A stretch of DNA of 64,000 bases from Maylandia zebra (Eukaryota; Chordata; Actinopteri; Cichliformes; Cichlidae). The notes beneath the pieces are model-generated. The model worked only from the letters and a program-made list of their open reading frames with translations, had not been told where the DNA came from and ran no database searches. The stretch lies in the NCBI RefSeq assembly GCF_041146795.1, contig NC_135168.1:36938370-37002369 (forward strand), given 5' to 3'. Made by a program: the position numbers and the translations under genes. Positions 1 to 10,468 of the stretch are shown here, in pieces. Numbering within the stretch: position 1 is the first letter of the stretch; each line of letters starts with the position of its first letter.

Positions 1-388
1 AACAGTCCCAAAAAAGTAAAAAAAAAAAAAATATATATCATAATGATGTGAGAGTGTTGTTTAAACAGTAGTTCCCCTTGGGGAGGTCTGGAGTTATAGC
101 AGACTGCAGAGACTAAATAAAAATAACAGATGGCTCTGCCCTGCAGGCAAGGTGTGGGCAACTTTGTAAAAGTGCTGCCAGGTAAGCAAAGAGCAGATAA
201 TAAACCTGCACTAACTACCACAACTACAAAAAAAAAAAAACAACAACAAAGAAATCCCCTTGGCTTCAACACAGTGTGTAATAAAGAGAGACCCAAATGT
301 ATTGGCTGTCAAAATCCTGATTTCTGTCGTGACGCCAAACAAGTTAGGACTTGTTTTTTCTGTAATGTCCCACATTGCAGATGCATTT
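1..388. other. A-rich unassigned stretch
   Basis: AT-rich sequence with several A runs (around 20-30 and 228-240). No exon, RNA gene or repeat family was recognised here. Short frames in it lack similarity to anything I know. Confidence 0.3.
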
Positions 389-890
389 CTAACCAATTAG
401 TGTTTCAATGAAATTCTGTATCGGTTTATGGCTGAAGGATGCGTCTGAGAGCCTTGTTTGCGTGGGCATGTTTGCAGTGACGGTGCAGTCAATTCTCTTA
501 GAAAAGTTTTCCACATACTTCTGGAACCTGACTGCAGGGATTTGTCCCCTTTCAGCTACGAGATGATCAGCGAGGTCAACCACTGATGTTAGGCAATAAG
601 ACCTGGTTTACAATCAGCCAGTTAAGCTATCCCAGAGGTATGTGACAGGGTTGAAGTCAGGGCTCTGTGAAGGCCATTCAAGTTCTTTTCACTCCAAACT
701 CTGAAAAACATTTCCTAAGAAAACCTCACGTTGTGCATGAGGGCATTGTCAAGTTTAATCAGCAAAGGACTTTCTGCCCAGACAGTTGGAACAAATATGT
801 AAGCACAAGACTGTCTACAGTATCGCTGAAGATTTCACTTAACAGCATGTCAGAAACTTGTGCAACGTCTGTTCCAGGCCAAACATTCAC
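389..890 (-). pseudogene. Tc1-like transposase relic
   Basis: Read on the minus strand, 605-682 encodes a peptide containing WPSQSPDFNP followed by LWDSL, the signature around the last acidic residue of the Tc1/mariner DDE domain. From 583 down to about 450 follows the family's C-terminal pattern (QIPAVRFQKYVENFSKRID, like the usual IP...LV.S.PRR segment). From about 850 to 690 the frame is recognisable but broken by stops and shifts. The N-terminal helix-turn-helix half and terminal inverted repeats were not found. It is an old, inactive copy downstream of nsdhl and differs in subfamily from the relics near 2.4 kb and 34-36 kb. Confidence 0.75.
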
Positions 891-1319
891 ATAATCATAT
901 ATTACACACATGTAAATATATATATGTTCTATCAAGAGCATGTGGAGGAATGTATAAAGGCATTTTGAAAACTCAAGAGCAGCATCTCAGTGTTTACAAG
1001 TACAAAGAACAGAAGACAACAAAAATCAGCTGTGATCACTGTACTGGCATTAAGAGTGGATGTACTCTGCAGTTTGTGTATGATCAGACTGCAATAAGGG
1101 CACCAATACCAGCACCATCTGCTGCCATCTACTGGTGGAATGCTACATGAAAAATAAAAAAGGCATACAAATGCTTCACATGGTGAAGTTTATCTATCAC
1201 TAGTGACTTCCATCATTTTCCATTTAGTATTACCGCATCACATTATTCTCATTATGAGTTTAATTGTATAAATGCCCAGAGCTCTACATGTCTCAGCAGT
1301 CTCTAATTCCAGCCACCTG
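891..1319 (-). other. nsdhl 3' UTR and downstream
   Basis: Directly follows the nsdhl stop codon on the minus strand. A variant poly(A) signal ATTAAA (minus strand, about 1259-1264) lies some 55 bases past the stop. The rest (TA-rich 900-930 and beyond) shows nothing further. Confidence 0.35.
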
Positions 1320-4132
1320 TCAAGCCTCGCATCTGAGATGAGGATAGCTCTCTACGGTGCGTGCAATCGCATCCTTCAGGCTGACCACCGGTGTGTAGCC
1401 CAGGTCTTCTTTGGCACGTTTACAGTTGTAGTAGTGGTGGGTTCCAGCCAGAGCCACTCTCATCGGTGTAAAAGTTGGCTTGAAAGATATTAAAGGACTC
1501 AATAGTACGGACAGCAGCCAGAGGAGAAGCGCCAGTCCGTACACCAAACTGTAAGGCAGGTGGTAGCGGGGAGGAGGATATCCAAGACCCACCAATACTT
1601 GAGACATGAAGTCCCAAAAGCGAATTGGCTCATCGTTGGTTATGTGATATGGCTGGAAGACAAATGGAGAAAAATTAAAGTAAATTAACTGATCGAAAAG
1701 CATGTTAACCACTTGGTGCCACCACTGCTGTGGATTTTATTTTAACTCACCTTCCCACATATGGGGGAGTCTGCTCTCAGCCGTTCAGCAGCCAGAATGT
1801 GTCCATGAACTACATTCTCCACAAAGGTGAAATCTACCAGATTGGTTCCATCACTGAAGGAGACAAAAACTAATTATTTAACTGAAAACCATCAAGACAT
1901 CCTTTTTGAAAATAAGTACTAGGATCTAATAATTAGTGGTAGTAGCACGCTTTCATGCTGCTTTCACAGGAATTACAATGTTAAGTAGCTGTTGTCAGAT
2001 GCTGCTAATCACATGAACAGTTGATCATCAGCAAGTGCGAGCACTGCTATGAAAGCAAACGTTTGAGCGCTTTATTGGCATTGAGCAGTCAGGTGTGTGG
2101 TAACACAATGCCACAATTCTCCCAGGAGTGAACAACTCAGCAAATTCACCCCAAGATCAGATTGAGTAATATTCAGAAAACTGCCCAAAAGCTACATCTC
2201 AGACTGTACATGTGTAAGTTGGCGTGTTAAAAGTTAAAGTTCATGACAGTACAATTCGTAAAAAACTGATAAAGTACAGCCCATTTGTAAGGACTGCCAG
2301 GAGAAAGCCTCTTCTGTCATAAAAGAACACGGCAGCACAGCATAGGTTGGCATAATTACATCTGAACAAACCACAAGAGTTCTCGAACAATTTCCTTTGG
2401 ATGGACCAAACCAAAGTTGAGATGTTTGACCAAAATACACAGTGCCACATTTGACAAAACCCAAACACATCATATCAGCATAAACATGGTAATGGAGGGA
2501 ATCATGATTTTGGCTCGTTTTGCAGTCACGGGACCCGGACACCTTGCAGTCAACGAGTCGACCATGAAAAGTATTCTAAAGTCAAATGTAAGAACATTCA
2601 TCCGACAGCTAAAATTCTGGCAAAACTGGGTTACGCAACAGGACAATGATCCCAAACACAGCTGAATGGCTGAAAAAGAACAGAATCAGTATGTTGCAAT
2701 GAACCAGTCAAAGTCCACACCCCTTCCTGGCTGAAATACCATAGAAGGCCTTAAACAGAGTTGTGGGTAAACATCAATGAACTGAAGCAATGTTGTAAAA
2801 AGGAGTGGGCCAAAATTCCTCCACTTTTATGTGAGAGATTGATAACGTCATACAGAAAGCAATTCAAGTTTGTTTTGTTTTTCACATGGCTGTGTGGGCT
2901 GAGCCACTATCTCAAGGCTGCTTTCAGCTTCGTATTTCAGAAACACCAATACTTCACTGATAACTTAACTTGTTTATTAGAAGAGAATGCTAAAATCCTT
3001 GATTCAACTCGGTATTGTTTCACCATCAAAACCCACTCAAGACCAAAGAAAGCCTCGCTTTCAAATCCTACAACTCCATGTTGTCACTTTCTGTCAAATG
3101 CTGTGAGTCCAGCCTTCCACACCACAAACAACACATCACAGTGTTTTATGCTGAAGGCAGTACATGCAGATGCAGCAGCTGCTGGCTCCCTCAAAAATAT
3201 ATTGGGGGGTGTTTTTCTTGTCTTTTTGCTGACGCAGGCTTTACTCTGAGCTCTTATGACACACGTGCACTGATGTCGTCAAAGAAGCATAGGAATTGGA
3301 CTAAAATCAGCAGACCTTCAGATCATCAGCAGTGATTGTTGCTGAACTGATTATCATTTAGTCTTATCAGTTTGTTAGTTGTGTTTTATCATATTCAAGC
3401 TGTTTCTATTAAGTGAGTGATTATTAAATTTTTAAAATGCTATGACTCACCCAATGATGAATTTCATTTTGCCCCTGCGAGCCGTGTCCACCAGGATGGG
3501 AACCAGCTGTGGATCTCGAGGACCAAAGATGCCGTGAGGCCGAATTGCAACTGTGAGGAAGCCCTTTTGCTTGTCACAAGCCTTGAGGACCAACTAAACA
3601 CAAAAAACAGAATAGGATACAGCTGCAAAAGAGTGTCTGCAACTTCCAGACTTCAGCTCTAAGCCCCTACAGGCCTCACTTTTCTCAGACAACCCACAGA
3701 ATAGCAAATGGACAAGAAACAAGAATTAAGGAATAAAAATTTGGAGGGAAATAAATGTAACATTTGGACTCTCTCTGCACTAATACGCATTAAAAAAAAA
3801 AAAAACAAATTTAGCCTATGTGCTTTTGAACCTCATCATTTAGATGTCAGGTATCATAGGCTGTGCACCCAAGCCAAAAACCTGTTTTTCCATAAGGCAG
3901 CTGTTCTAGCGGTGACTAGATTTGAATTCTTTGAATTGGCTCTGATGGTTCAAGAACAGTTTTTAACCTAACTTACGTTAATATAGAAACCATTAACTCG
4001 AACGTTAAAATGTTACCAGATTAAATATTGGATCTTAACAAAATAATGCAACAAGATCATGTGGAGAATGCATGTATATATGCATTTAAAAGCAAAAGAA
4101 GTAGGCTAGTAGGAATTTTTATTTGTTCGCAT

Positions 4133-4168
<36 letters not shown>

Positions 4169-6129
4169 TAGATTGCATTTATATAGCACTTTTCGAGACC
4201 CTCAAAGCGCTTAACAATTCCACTATTCATTCACATTCACACACTGGTGGAGGCAAGCTACAGTTCCCTGTGGGCTTGCATGGGCTTCCTCTGGGTAGTC
4301 TGGCTTCCCCCCCACAGTCCAAAGACATGCAGGTTAGGTTCAACACGCTCCAAAGCCCTATTGGTGACTCTAAACTGGCTGAAGGTGTGAATGGTTGTCT
4401 GTCTTCAGGTGTTAATCCTGTGATAGATTGGCAGCCGGTCCAGGGTGTACCCCACCTTTCGCCCTATGACAGCTAGAATAGGCTCCAGCCCCCTGTGACC
4501 GTGAATTGGATAAGTGGAAGAAGATGGATGGAAAAAGAGGTATACTATTAGATGGCTCAAATGTGGCCCTCCATTGTATAACAACTGAGTAATGAAGATA
4601 GGAAGATATGTCAGATGGAACAAATAATATGTTGAGAATTCAAAAAAAGATCTATTCATCATAATATTGCTGAGATGAGTCAGTTTACAGATTGGAAACA
4701 ATACACAAATCTGTGTATTTATGCATTCATGCACAATCCACTGTGAGGTCTTTGTTTCTCGTTTTTTTCTCTCTTCCTTATGCCGTTATATTTGTCTTAA
4801 ATTATCCATTTTATTTTAATATATTTAATAACATTTGCATCTCCATAATCTGCATAATTACTCCAGCTGTTCTGTTCAGCCATTATCAAGATGAGGGTTT
4901 TTTTTTTCTATGTATCTAACTGTACAGATACAAACAGTCTAGATGAGGCTTAAAAATGTGACAATAGAAAACAAGAGGCTAAATTATACCTGTAAATGCA
5001 TTCAAATGAAATGCAAATGAAGAGTTTATTATTTCTCCTGTTCTCTCTAAAATGTATGACTGACTGCATCAAAAAGTGGAAATTAGAGCCTTCATTTCAC
5101 TCCTATTTTGGTTTAAAATAACAAATAAAAATTTCTCTCTTGCCTTTGGGCTACAGTGCCAACTACAGGGCCTTGCCAGTCGCACCAACAAACTCGAATA
5201 CACCCTCCTACGTTCCTGCCTACCTTCTCCTGCTCAATTTTGGTCTTTGTGTAGTAGTCAATGGGCTTCTTGGCATACGGCAGATCCTCTCTCCCGTTCT
5301 TAACGTCAGTCCCCTCAAACACCACGCTGGCACTGCTGGTCAGGACCAACCTCTGGCAAAGAAAAAAACAAAACAAAACTGCACATTAAAGACACTTTGT
5401 CTTCTCTTATTCTCTAAAGAGTGAACTTTAGGCACCTAAATGCTCTCTCTCACCTGTACTCCAGACTCTATACAGGTCTGGATAACAGTCTGTGTGCCCT
5501 GGATGTTGACCCTCTCAAACAGAGCACGGTCGTCACTGGCAGGCGATGGAGAGGCACAGTGAAAGACCAAGGACACATCCTTCAGAGCTGCCAGCAGAGC
5601 CTGGAGCAGAACAAAGCAGACACCTGGTGAAATTTGGTTTGCATTTGTTTGTCCTGGGGAAGGAGTTTTGTTATCTGGTGCAAGAATGAATTAGAAAATT
5701 GCACTTAAAGAAATCTTTACTCTTTAAACTGACCCGATAAGCAATAATTTAAGGCCTTTTAACCCGATTATCACCCAATATTTTGTGGTCTAGCCATTTT
5801 TTTTTTCTTTTTTGACCTTTGAGCCCTCAGAGATCTGAAAGAGCAGCCTCACTTGTTTGTCGCACAGGTCTCCCTGGTAGAAGGTGACGCCGGGCAGCTC
5901 GTAGCTCTGACGGATGTCAAACACAGAAACAGAGTAGCCTCGGTCCAGCAGCTTCTCCACCAGGTGTCTGCCCAAGAAACCGGACCCCCCGATGACCGCA
6001 CACCGTTTACTACTCTGTATCAAAACAAGCGGGGGGCGATTACTGACAAGCACAAGTGAATATAAAATATCAAAGCACAACTGGGCTGATAATGATGTTT
6101 TAACTCACCGGTCGCACACGTGTAGCCAT
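1320..6129 (-). CDS. nsdhl: Sterol-4-alpha-carboxylate 3-dehydrogenase, decarboxylating
   Basis: NSDHL oxidises and decarboxylates C4-methyl sterol acids with NAD(P)+ in post-lanosterol cholesterol synthesis, on the ER and lipid-droplet surface, together with the C4-methyl oxidase and the 3-keto reductase. Coding exons on the minus strand: 6129-6109, 6014-5853, 5600-5454, 5352-5224, 3593-3451, 1853-1751, 1652-1320. They total 1038 nt, or 345 aa; human is 373 aa, the difference being a shorter N-terminus. Visible motifs: Rossmann GGSGFLG (about 16-22), the TSSAS serine region (about 115-119), catalytic YTKTK (Y144, K148), and a hydrophobic membrane segment in the last exon ([12 protein letters not shown]). 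The start is the only ATG in exon 1, seven codons before a GTGAGT donor. It lies head to head with cetn2. Introns 4 and 5 carry repeats and a Tc1 relic. Confidence 0.95.
2040..2875 (+). pseudogene. Tc1-like transposon relic in nsdhl intron
   Basis: Sense to the plus strand, so antisense to nsdhl. Recognisable pieces in order: 5' transposase region around 2090-2300, then a stretch at about 2515-2660 encoding [11 protein letters not shown] and QQDNDPKHS (second catalytic Asp neighbourhood), then 2770-2870 with the C-terminal ELKQCC...EWAKIPP segment. Many stops and frameshifts and an internal deletion make it inactive. Terminal repeats are not clear. The same subfamily recurs at 44.2 kb. Confidence 0.8.
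4133..4172. repeat. (AAT)n microsatellite
   Basis: About 40 bases of TAA/AAT repeats inside nsdhl intron 4, directly upstream of a dispersed repeat. Confidence 0.85.
4173..4545 (+). repeat. Teleost dispersed repeat ending in GGATGG tail
   Basis: First part (4173-4272) has the ATTTATATAGCAC...CTCAAAGCGCTT...ACACACTGGTGGAGGCAAGC pattern. The second (4273-4545) has CACAGTCCAAAGACATGCAGG, GATAGATTGGCAGCCGGTCCAGGGTGTACCCC and AATAGGCTCCAGCCCCC blocks, finishing in GATGGATGG. Both are patterns I recognise from many fish genomes as non-LTR-derived dispersed repeats (recalled, not searched). They sit in nsdhl intron 4 and have no coding capacity. Confidence 0.6.
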
Positions 6130-6540
6130 GGGAAACCAATGAGAAGTGACCAACACGTAAGTAAACCGTGGTGGGTCTCAGGCAGCGTGGGAAAAAGTTT
6201 TGCGTGGAGAAAATCGATGCTCAGCGCAGACAAGATAAATGTGACGACTTTTCGTACAAGAAGCATGCGACACTGTTTCCTGTGTCATATACCCGAGCCC
6301 AAGGAAACCGCGCACGACCCACCTGAAATGTTCAATCAGCTGAGAGAGAACCGCTCTCTCATTGGTCAAGTCACGAAGCTGACCCTTGCGAAAAGCCAGT
6401 AGTATTTGGGATACGTCAAAGAACGCCACCACATTGACCAATCAGGGGGCAGAAGCTTATTTCAGCCGTCCGCCAGCTCAAAAACCACGCCCCTTGAAAA
6501 TCTAACTTCAAGGAGCCAGCTTGAAAATCGTGATGTTTGA
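6130..6540 (-). promoter_or_regulatory. nsdhl promoter region
   Basis: Immediately upstream of the nsdhl start. It contains two NF-Y-type CCAAT elements: ATTGG at 6361-6365 and CCAAT at about 6437-6441. A CACGACCCACCTG stretch (6313-6325) only loosely resembles a sterol regulatory element. Sterol-pathway promoters typically pair NF-Y with SREBP, so this would fit the gene, but the SRE call is weak. No TATA box stands out. Confidence 0.4.
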
Positions 6541-6544
6541 TACT

Positions 6545-6640
6545 TAGTAGCCCAACAATCAACATCTTTTCTGCAGTATATCCGCTATCTCTCCTCTGCA
6601 CATGTCCAAACCATCTCAGCCTTACTTCAAACATTTTGTT
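6545..6640 (-). repeat. RTE-type LINE fragment (RT C-terminal end)
   Basis: The minus strand encodes EVRLRWFGHVQRRDSGY and a few more residues, the C-terminal motif of RTE/Rex3-type reverse transcriptases in fish. It is a short remnant without the catalytic domain. The 150 bases that follow (6641-6800) hold nothing I recognise. Confidence 0.6.
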
Positions 6641-6800
6641 CTACAAGCCACTCAAACAGAGCTTACACAACTGCCAAAAATGAAAGTACTGCAAGCAGAG
6701 TGAAGGCTTTATAATGTGAGGCGTGTTGGCATATACAACCAGTAGCGGTTTTTGATAGGGGCGACACGGGCAGTCCTCGGTGCGCCTGCTCGCTGCTGAA

Positions 6801-6950
6801 GTCAAAGTAAACTTTATTGTCATCTCTGCTACATACAGTCCAGTATATAGAGAGACAATACGACGAGGCTCCAGTTACAGCAGTGCAAGTAAACAAACAA
6901 TAAATATAAGAAGAGTAAGAAAATAAATATACACTTTAGGACCAGGGGTA
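6801..6950 (-). repeat. LINE-type 3' tail, minus strand
   Basis: GTCAAAGTAAACTTTATTGTCATCTC followed by an AT-rich segment. In reverse it reads TGACAATAAAG...TTTGAC, the 3' end of a non-LTR element family common in fish. A similar end in the opposite orientation occurs at about 8370-8400. Confidence 0.5.
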
Positions 6951-7384
6951 AAGGGATCAATAACAATTTAAAATGTATAATTTACAGTTTGATGATTTAA
7001 AGTCTCACACACAACCCATCGAAAAGGGAGGGGGGGCGGCTGCTTCCAAATAGAGCACATTTCATTCATAATGATGTAAATCCAAGCCCATTATGTATTC
7101 CTTATTTGAATCCTGGGTTGTGCGAAATCCCAGAAATTCACCCTAGACAAAGCCAGTCTGTGAACTAAGGTGTAGGTCTATTAGGTTATGTTGTGGTGAT
7201 CCTCGGGTTGGGGGATTTGTGTTCATACTGGAGTGCAAAATTAAAACCAATGGAAGATGGACAAGAAAAGTTCAAAGTCATCAGGTGCTCAGCTTAGAAA
7301 AAAGAGAAAAGAAGAGGAAGAGAAACGAGCAAAAGATACAGGAAAGCAGATGTGTCATTGGATAATGGCAGGTCATCCTGAAAC

Positions 7385-7960
7385 AATCAGAATCAGAATC
7401 AGAATACTTTATTAATCCCTAAGGAAATAATGTGGATTACGGTTGCTCCAAAAATAAATCGTAAAACTCCAGAGGGAGTGTTCGCCCAGGGCGCCAAACA
7501 GGCTAGGACCGCCACTGTATACAACAGTGATAAAAATGAAGAATAGAAAAAATGACGCTAAAGAAAAAAAAATATAAAACTGAGATCGTGCAAAAGAGCA
7601 TGAATAAATAATATGCACACAGTGAGTCTGAGAAACAACAGCAAGAAGGTATAATACAGACTCGTGTTTGTGTGAGTTTTGCAGAGAGCAGCGGAATTGA
7701 TTTCTTGAAGCGTTCTTTATGGCAGCAGGGTTCAGAAAGTCTGAGGGAGAATGAGGTCTGCTGGGTCTGCTGGGTGGAATGAAGCAGGGATGATGGATTG
7801 TGCGTGACTGAGAGCAGCTATATCAGTGAACCTCTGCTCCTCACTTACTCCAGCGCATCCAGATTCAGGCCAATGATGCTTCCAGCCTCGTGGATTAATT
7901 TGTTGATCCTGCAGGCATCTCTGGCACAGATCTCCACCATCTCGGTGCATATATTACAAG
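7385..7960 (-). repeat. CR1/L2/Rex1-like LINE 3' fragment, minus strand
   Basis: Starts with AATCAG repeats (7385-7405) then AATACTTTATTAATCCCT, the reverse complement of the 3' end of the LINE at 50.8 kb (GGGATCAATAAAGTATTCTG, then ATTCTG repeats). The match beyond the first 40 bases was not established. The right border near 7960 is a guess from the end of non-AT-rich sequence. Confidence 0.5.
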
Positions 7961-8337
7961 ATCTGTGCTTAAGCATAAATAACTTGCTCACATATGATGC
8001 AAATGTCACAGAGTGTAGAAAAGTGTGTAGAAAAAATTAAATAAATAGATATATAAATAAAATAAGAAGAGCCTTCTAATTGCAGTATTAAACTCCATAT
8101 AACTTGGACTAATAACTTCTCGTTTCATGTTCTTCTTTATTGATTCTGGAGAAGATTATGCTTTTTCCACGTCGTGCTAACCCTTATTATTATTATTATC
8201 ATTGTGCATTATTGTGAGCAATGATGAGTTTATATAAGACTGTATTATATTGTGTTGTATATAAGCGTTTTATTTTACTTTTATATTTTTAATTTATGTT
8301 CTTTAGTGTGCACTGGGGGCCGTGGATGCATTGCAAT

Positions 8338-8402
8338 TTCAAATTCCTGTCTATGATCTGTACTTATGGTTTTTGACAATAAAGCTGACTTTGACTTGAT
8401 TT
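8338..8402 (+). repeat. LINE-type 3' tail, plus strand
   Basis: TTTTTGACAATAAAGCTG followed by ACTTTGACTTGA is the 3' end pattern also seen reversed at 6.8 kb. Between 7960 and 8338 the sequence is AT-rich and unassigned; 8403-8575 also shows nothing. Confidence 0.45.
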
Positions 8403-8575
8403 ATTGTCTCATCAGACTGTGTTAGACTCTCAGTGTGTTTCTGAATCCCTAGCACGGAGGAAATTAAACTGATTACCACGAGGAATCACACCATTTACAT
8501 AATGAAATGACATCATATCTATTTAGGTATGACTTCTCAGATCTCCACATTATCTCCAAGCAGCTTCTATCCGTA

Positions 8576-9033
8576 GCACACCTTCTGCGCCGCTGTGAAT
8601 GTTGTTACCGTAAAGCACCCCGTGATTTTCACCAACCAATCAGCTTTTTTCCCGACTGTTGCGTTTGATTTCTACTTCTCGTTGTGCCTCCGTACATCCT
8701 TTCTCCAACTCCTCCACGTCCAGGAACCACTGGTTGTCCGCTGGCACAAAAGGTAAACAAATCAAACATCCGCTTCGTGACACAAGCTGGTTCGCCTGCG
8801 CTTTTCTTTTTTCATCCACATTTTAGCAGGTAGGCTGTTACAGCGAAATAAGAACGATGCTTTACTGTATAACATATTTCTCCCAGACTAGGTGTCATTA
8901 AAGCAGTGATGTAAACTGGAAACCGCTTTATTGTCTTCCCCTTCCCAAAATGACAGCGTCACAGCCCAGACGAAAACAGTGATTGGCCTAAAAGATCTGC
9001 AGCCAGATTTGCCAGGTACACATAGAGCAACTG
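8576..9033 (+). promoter_or_regulatory. cetn2 promoter and 5' leader
   Basis: A GC-richer block upstream of cetn2 with a CCAAT box (8636-8640). GT donor-like sites follow at about 8753 (AAAGGTAAAC) and at 9037, directly after the ATG. Transcription probably starts between 8650 and 8750, with one or two leader exons. The exact start cannot be seen. Confidence 0.4.
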
Positions 9034-10468
9034 ATGGTGAGTGAACATATTTCATTATTTAGAAATTACGTAATTCCGTGTTCGTTTGTGGCATCTGACT
9101 GGTATAACCTGTAAACCGGCAGTGGTTAGGTATGGGGGAAAACACGTTTTGAATACAATACTTTATATTTTTTCCTCCTGTGTCCCCACCACCAGGCAAC
9201 CGTTGCCAAGAGACCATCCCTGCAGGGTCCGGTGCCCCCTCCTCGCAAGAAGACAGCCCCCAAGCCAGAGCTGACGGAGGTACAGAAGCAGGAGATCCGG
9301 GAGGCCTTTGAGCTGTTTGACACTGATGGCTCTGGATACATCGATGTGAAGGAGCTTAAGGTAAAATATCTCATGCCCTGATGTCTACATGTACAGTTAG
9401 CTGCATATATAGTTATTTGGCACACTCATCATTTAGTGCTTCATTTAGCCAAACTTATTTAAGTTAAACTGAAATGATGACTATCGACCCAAAGTAAAGA
9501 CTTTGTTCACTATTTTGAAAGGGCTTAAATATATAAGGGGATAAAATAAGTTCATTTTTTAAAATGTTTTTCTGCTGGTAAATACTCATTCTCATTGCAC
9601 AGTGATGGACTCTGTTTGGAAGCAACCTTACAATCTTCTATTTGAAGTTTTTTTTTTTACCTTTTTTTAAGACCGGCTAAAGACCAGATTAATTGTTATT
9701 ATGTCCCACTGATACGATACATAATTTATCCTGCCGCTGCTAAGGAAGGATAATTACCTATGTATGCTTTGAATATCTGCGTTTCTTACTCTGTGTCAGG
9801 TTGCCATGAGAGCTCTGGGATTTGAACCAAAGAAAGAGGAGATCAAGAAGATGATAGGTGAAGTTGATAAGGATGGCACAGGAAAGATCTCCTTTGCAGA
9901 CTTCCTCATTGTCATGACGCAGAAAATGGTAGACATGTGTTGCATTGCTTTTAATTCTATGTTACTAAAGAGTTGTATTGTCCGGAGTAAAGTACTCTCC
10001 CTCTTCTCTAATTTTAGGCTGAAAAGGACTCTAAGGAGGAGATCTTAAAAGCTTTCCGGCTGTTTGATGACGACGAGACGGGCAAGATATCATTCAAGAA
10101 TCTGAAGAGGGTAGCCAAAGAGCTTGGGGAGAACCTGACAGATGAAGAGCTGCAGGTGAGGCTCTACATCATGGCATAAAAGAGCTAATAATAAAATATC
10201 AAAAGCATATTACTGTATCTAGCTGGTGGGTTGTGTTGACAAAGCCAAAGGCTGTGAAGGCAGTTTAGAATAATGTCAACACAGCATTTGCTCATGAATG
10301 CTATCAAGCCAGCTTGTTTTGCTTTCTCCATCTCTCAGTTCTTCTTTTCATTTCCTCGTGTTTTGTGTGTTTCTGCAGGAAATGATAGATGAAGCGGACA
10401 GGGATGGAGATGGGGAAGTGAACCAGCAGGAGTTCCTGCGCATTATGAAAAAAACCTGCCTGTACTGA
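9034..10468 (+). CDS. cetn2: Centrin-2, EF-hand centriolar protein
   Basis: Centrin-2 is a four-EF-hand calcium protein of centrioles and basal bodies. It also binds XPC in nucleotide-excision repair and the TREX-2 complex at nuclear pores. Coding exons: 9034-9036 (ATG only), 9196-9360, 9800-9928, 10018-10155, 10379-10468; 525 nt, 174 aa (human 172). EF loops start at about D43 ([12 protein letters not shown]), D79 ([12 protein letters not shown], ending in Asp rather than Glu), D116 ([12 protein letters not shown], degenerate) and D152 ([12 protein letters not shown], canonical). The N-terminus is basic and proline-rich. The C-terminus [12 protein letters not shown] closely matches CETN2. 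The start rests on ATG followed by GTGAGT, which splices in phase to exon 2. It is head to head with nsdhl, as in human. Confidence 0.94.

Noticed and set aside
6313-6325. Sterol regulatory element upstream of nsdhl
   Set aside because: Match to the SRE consensus is poor; only the CCAAT boxes are convincing.
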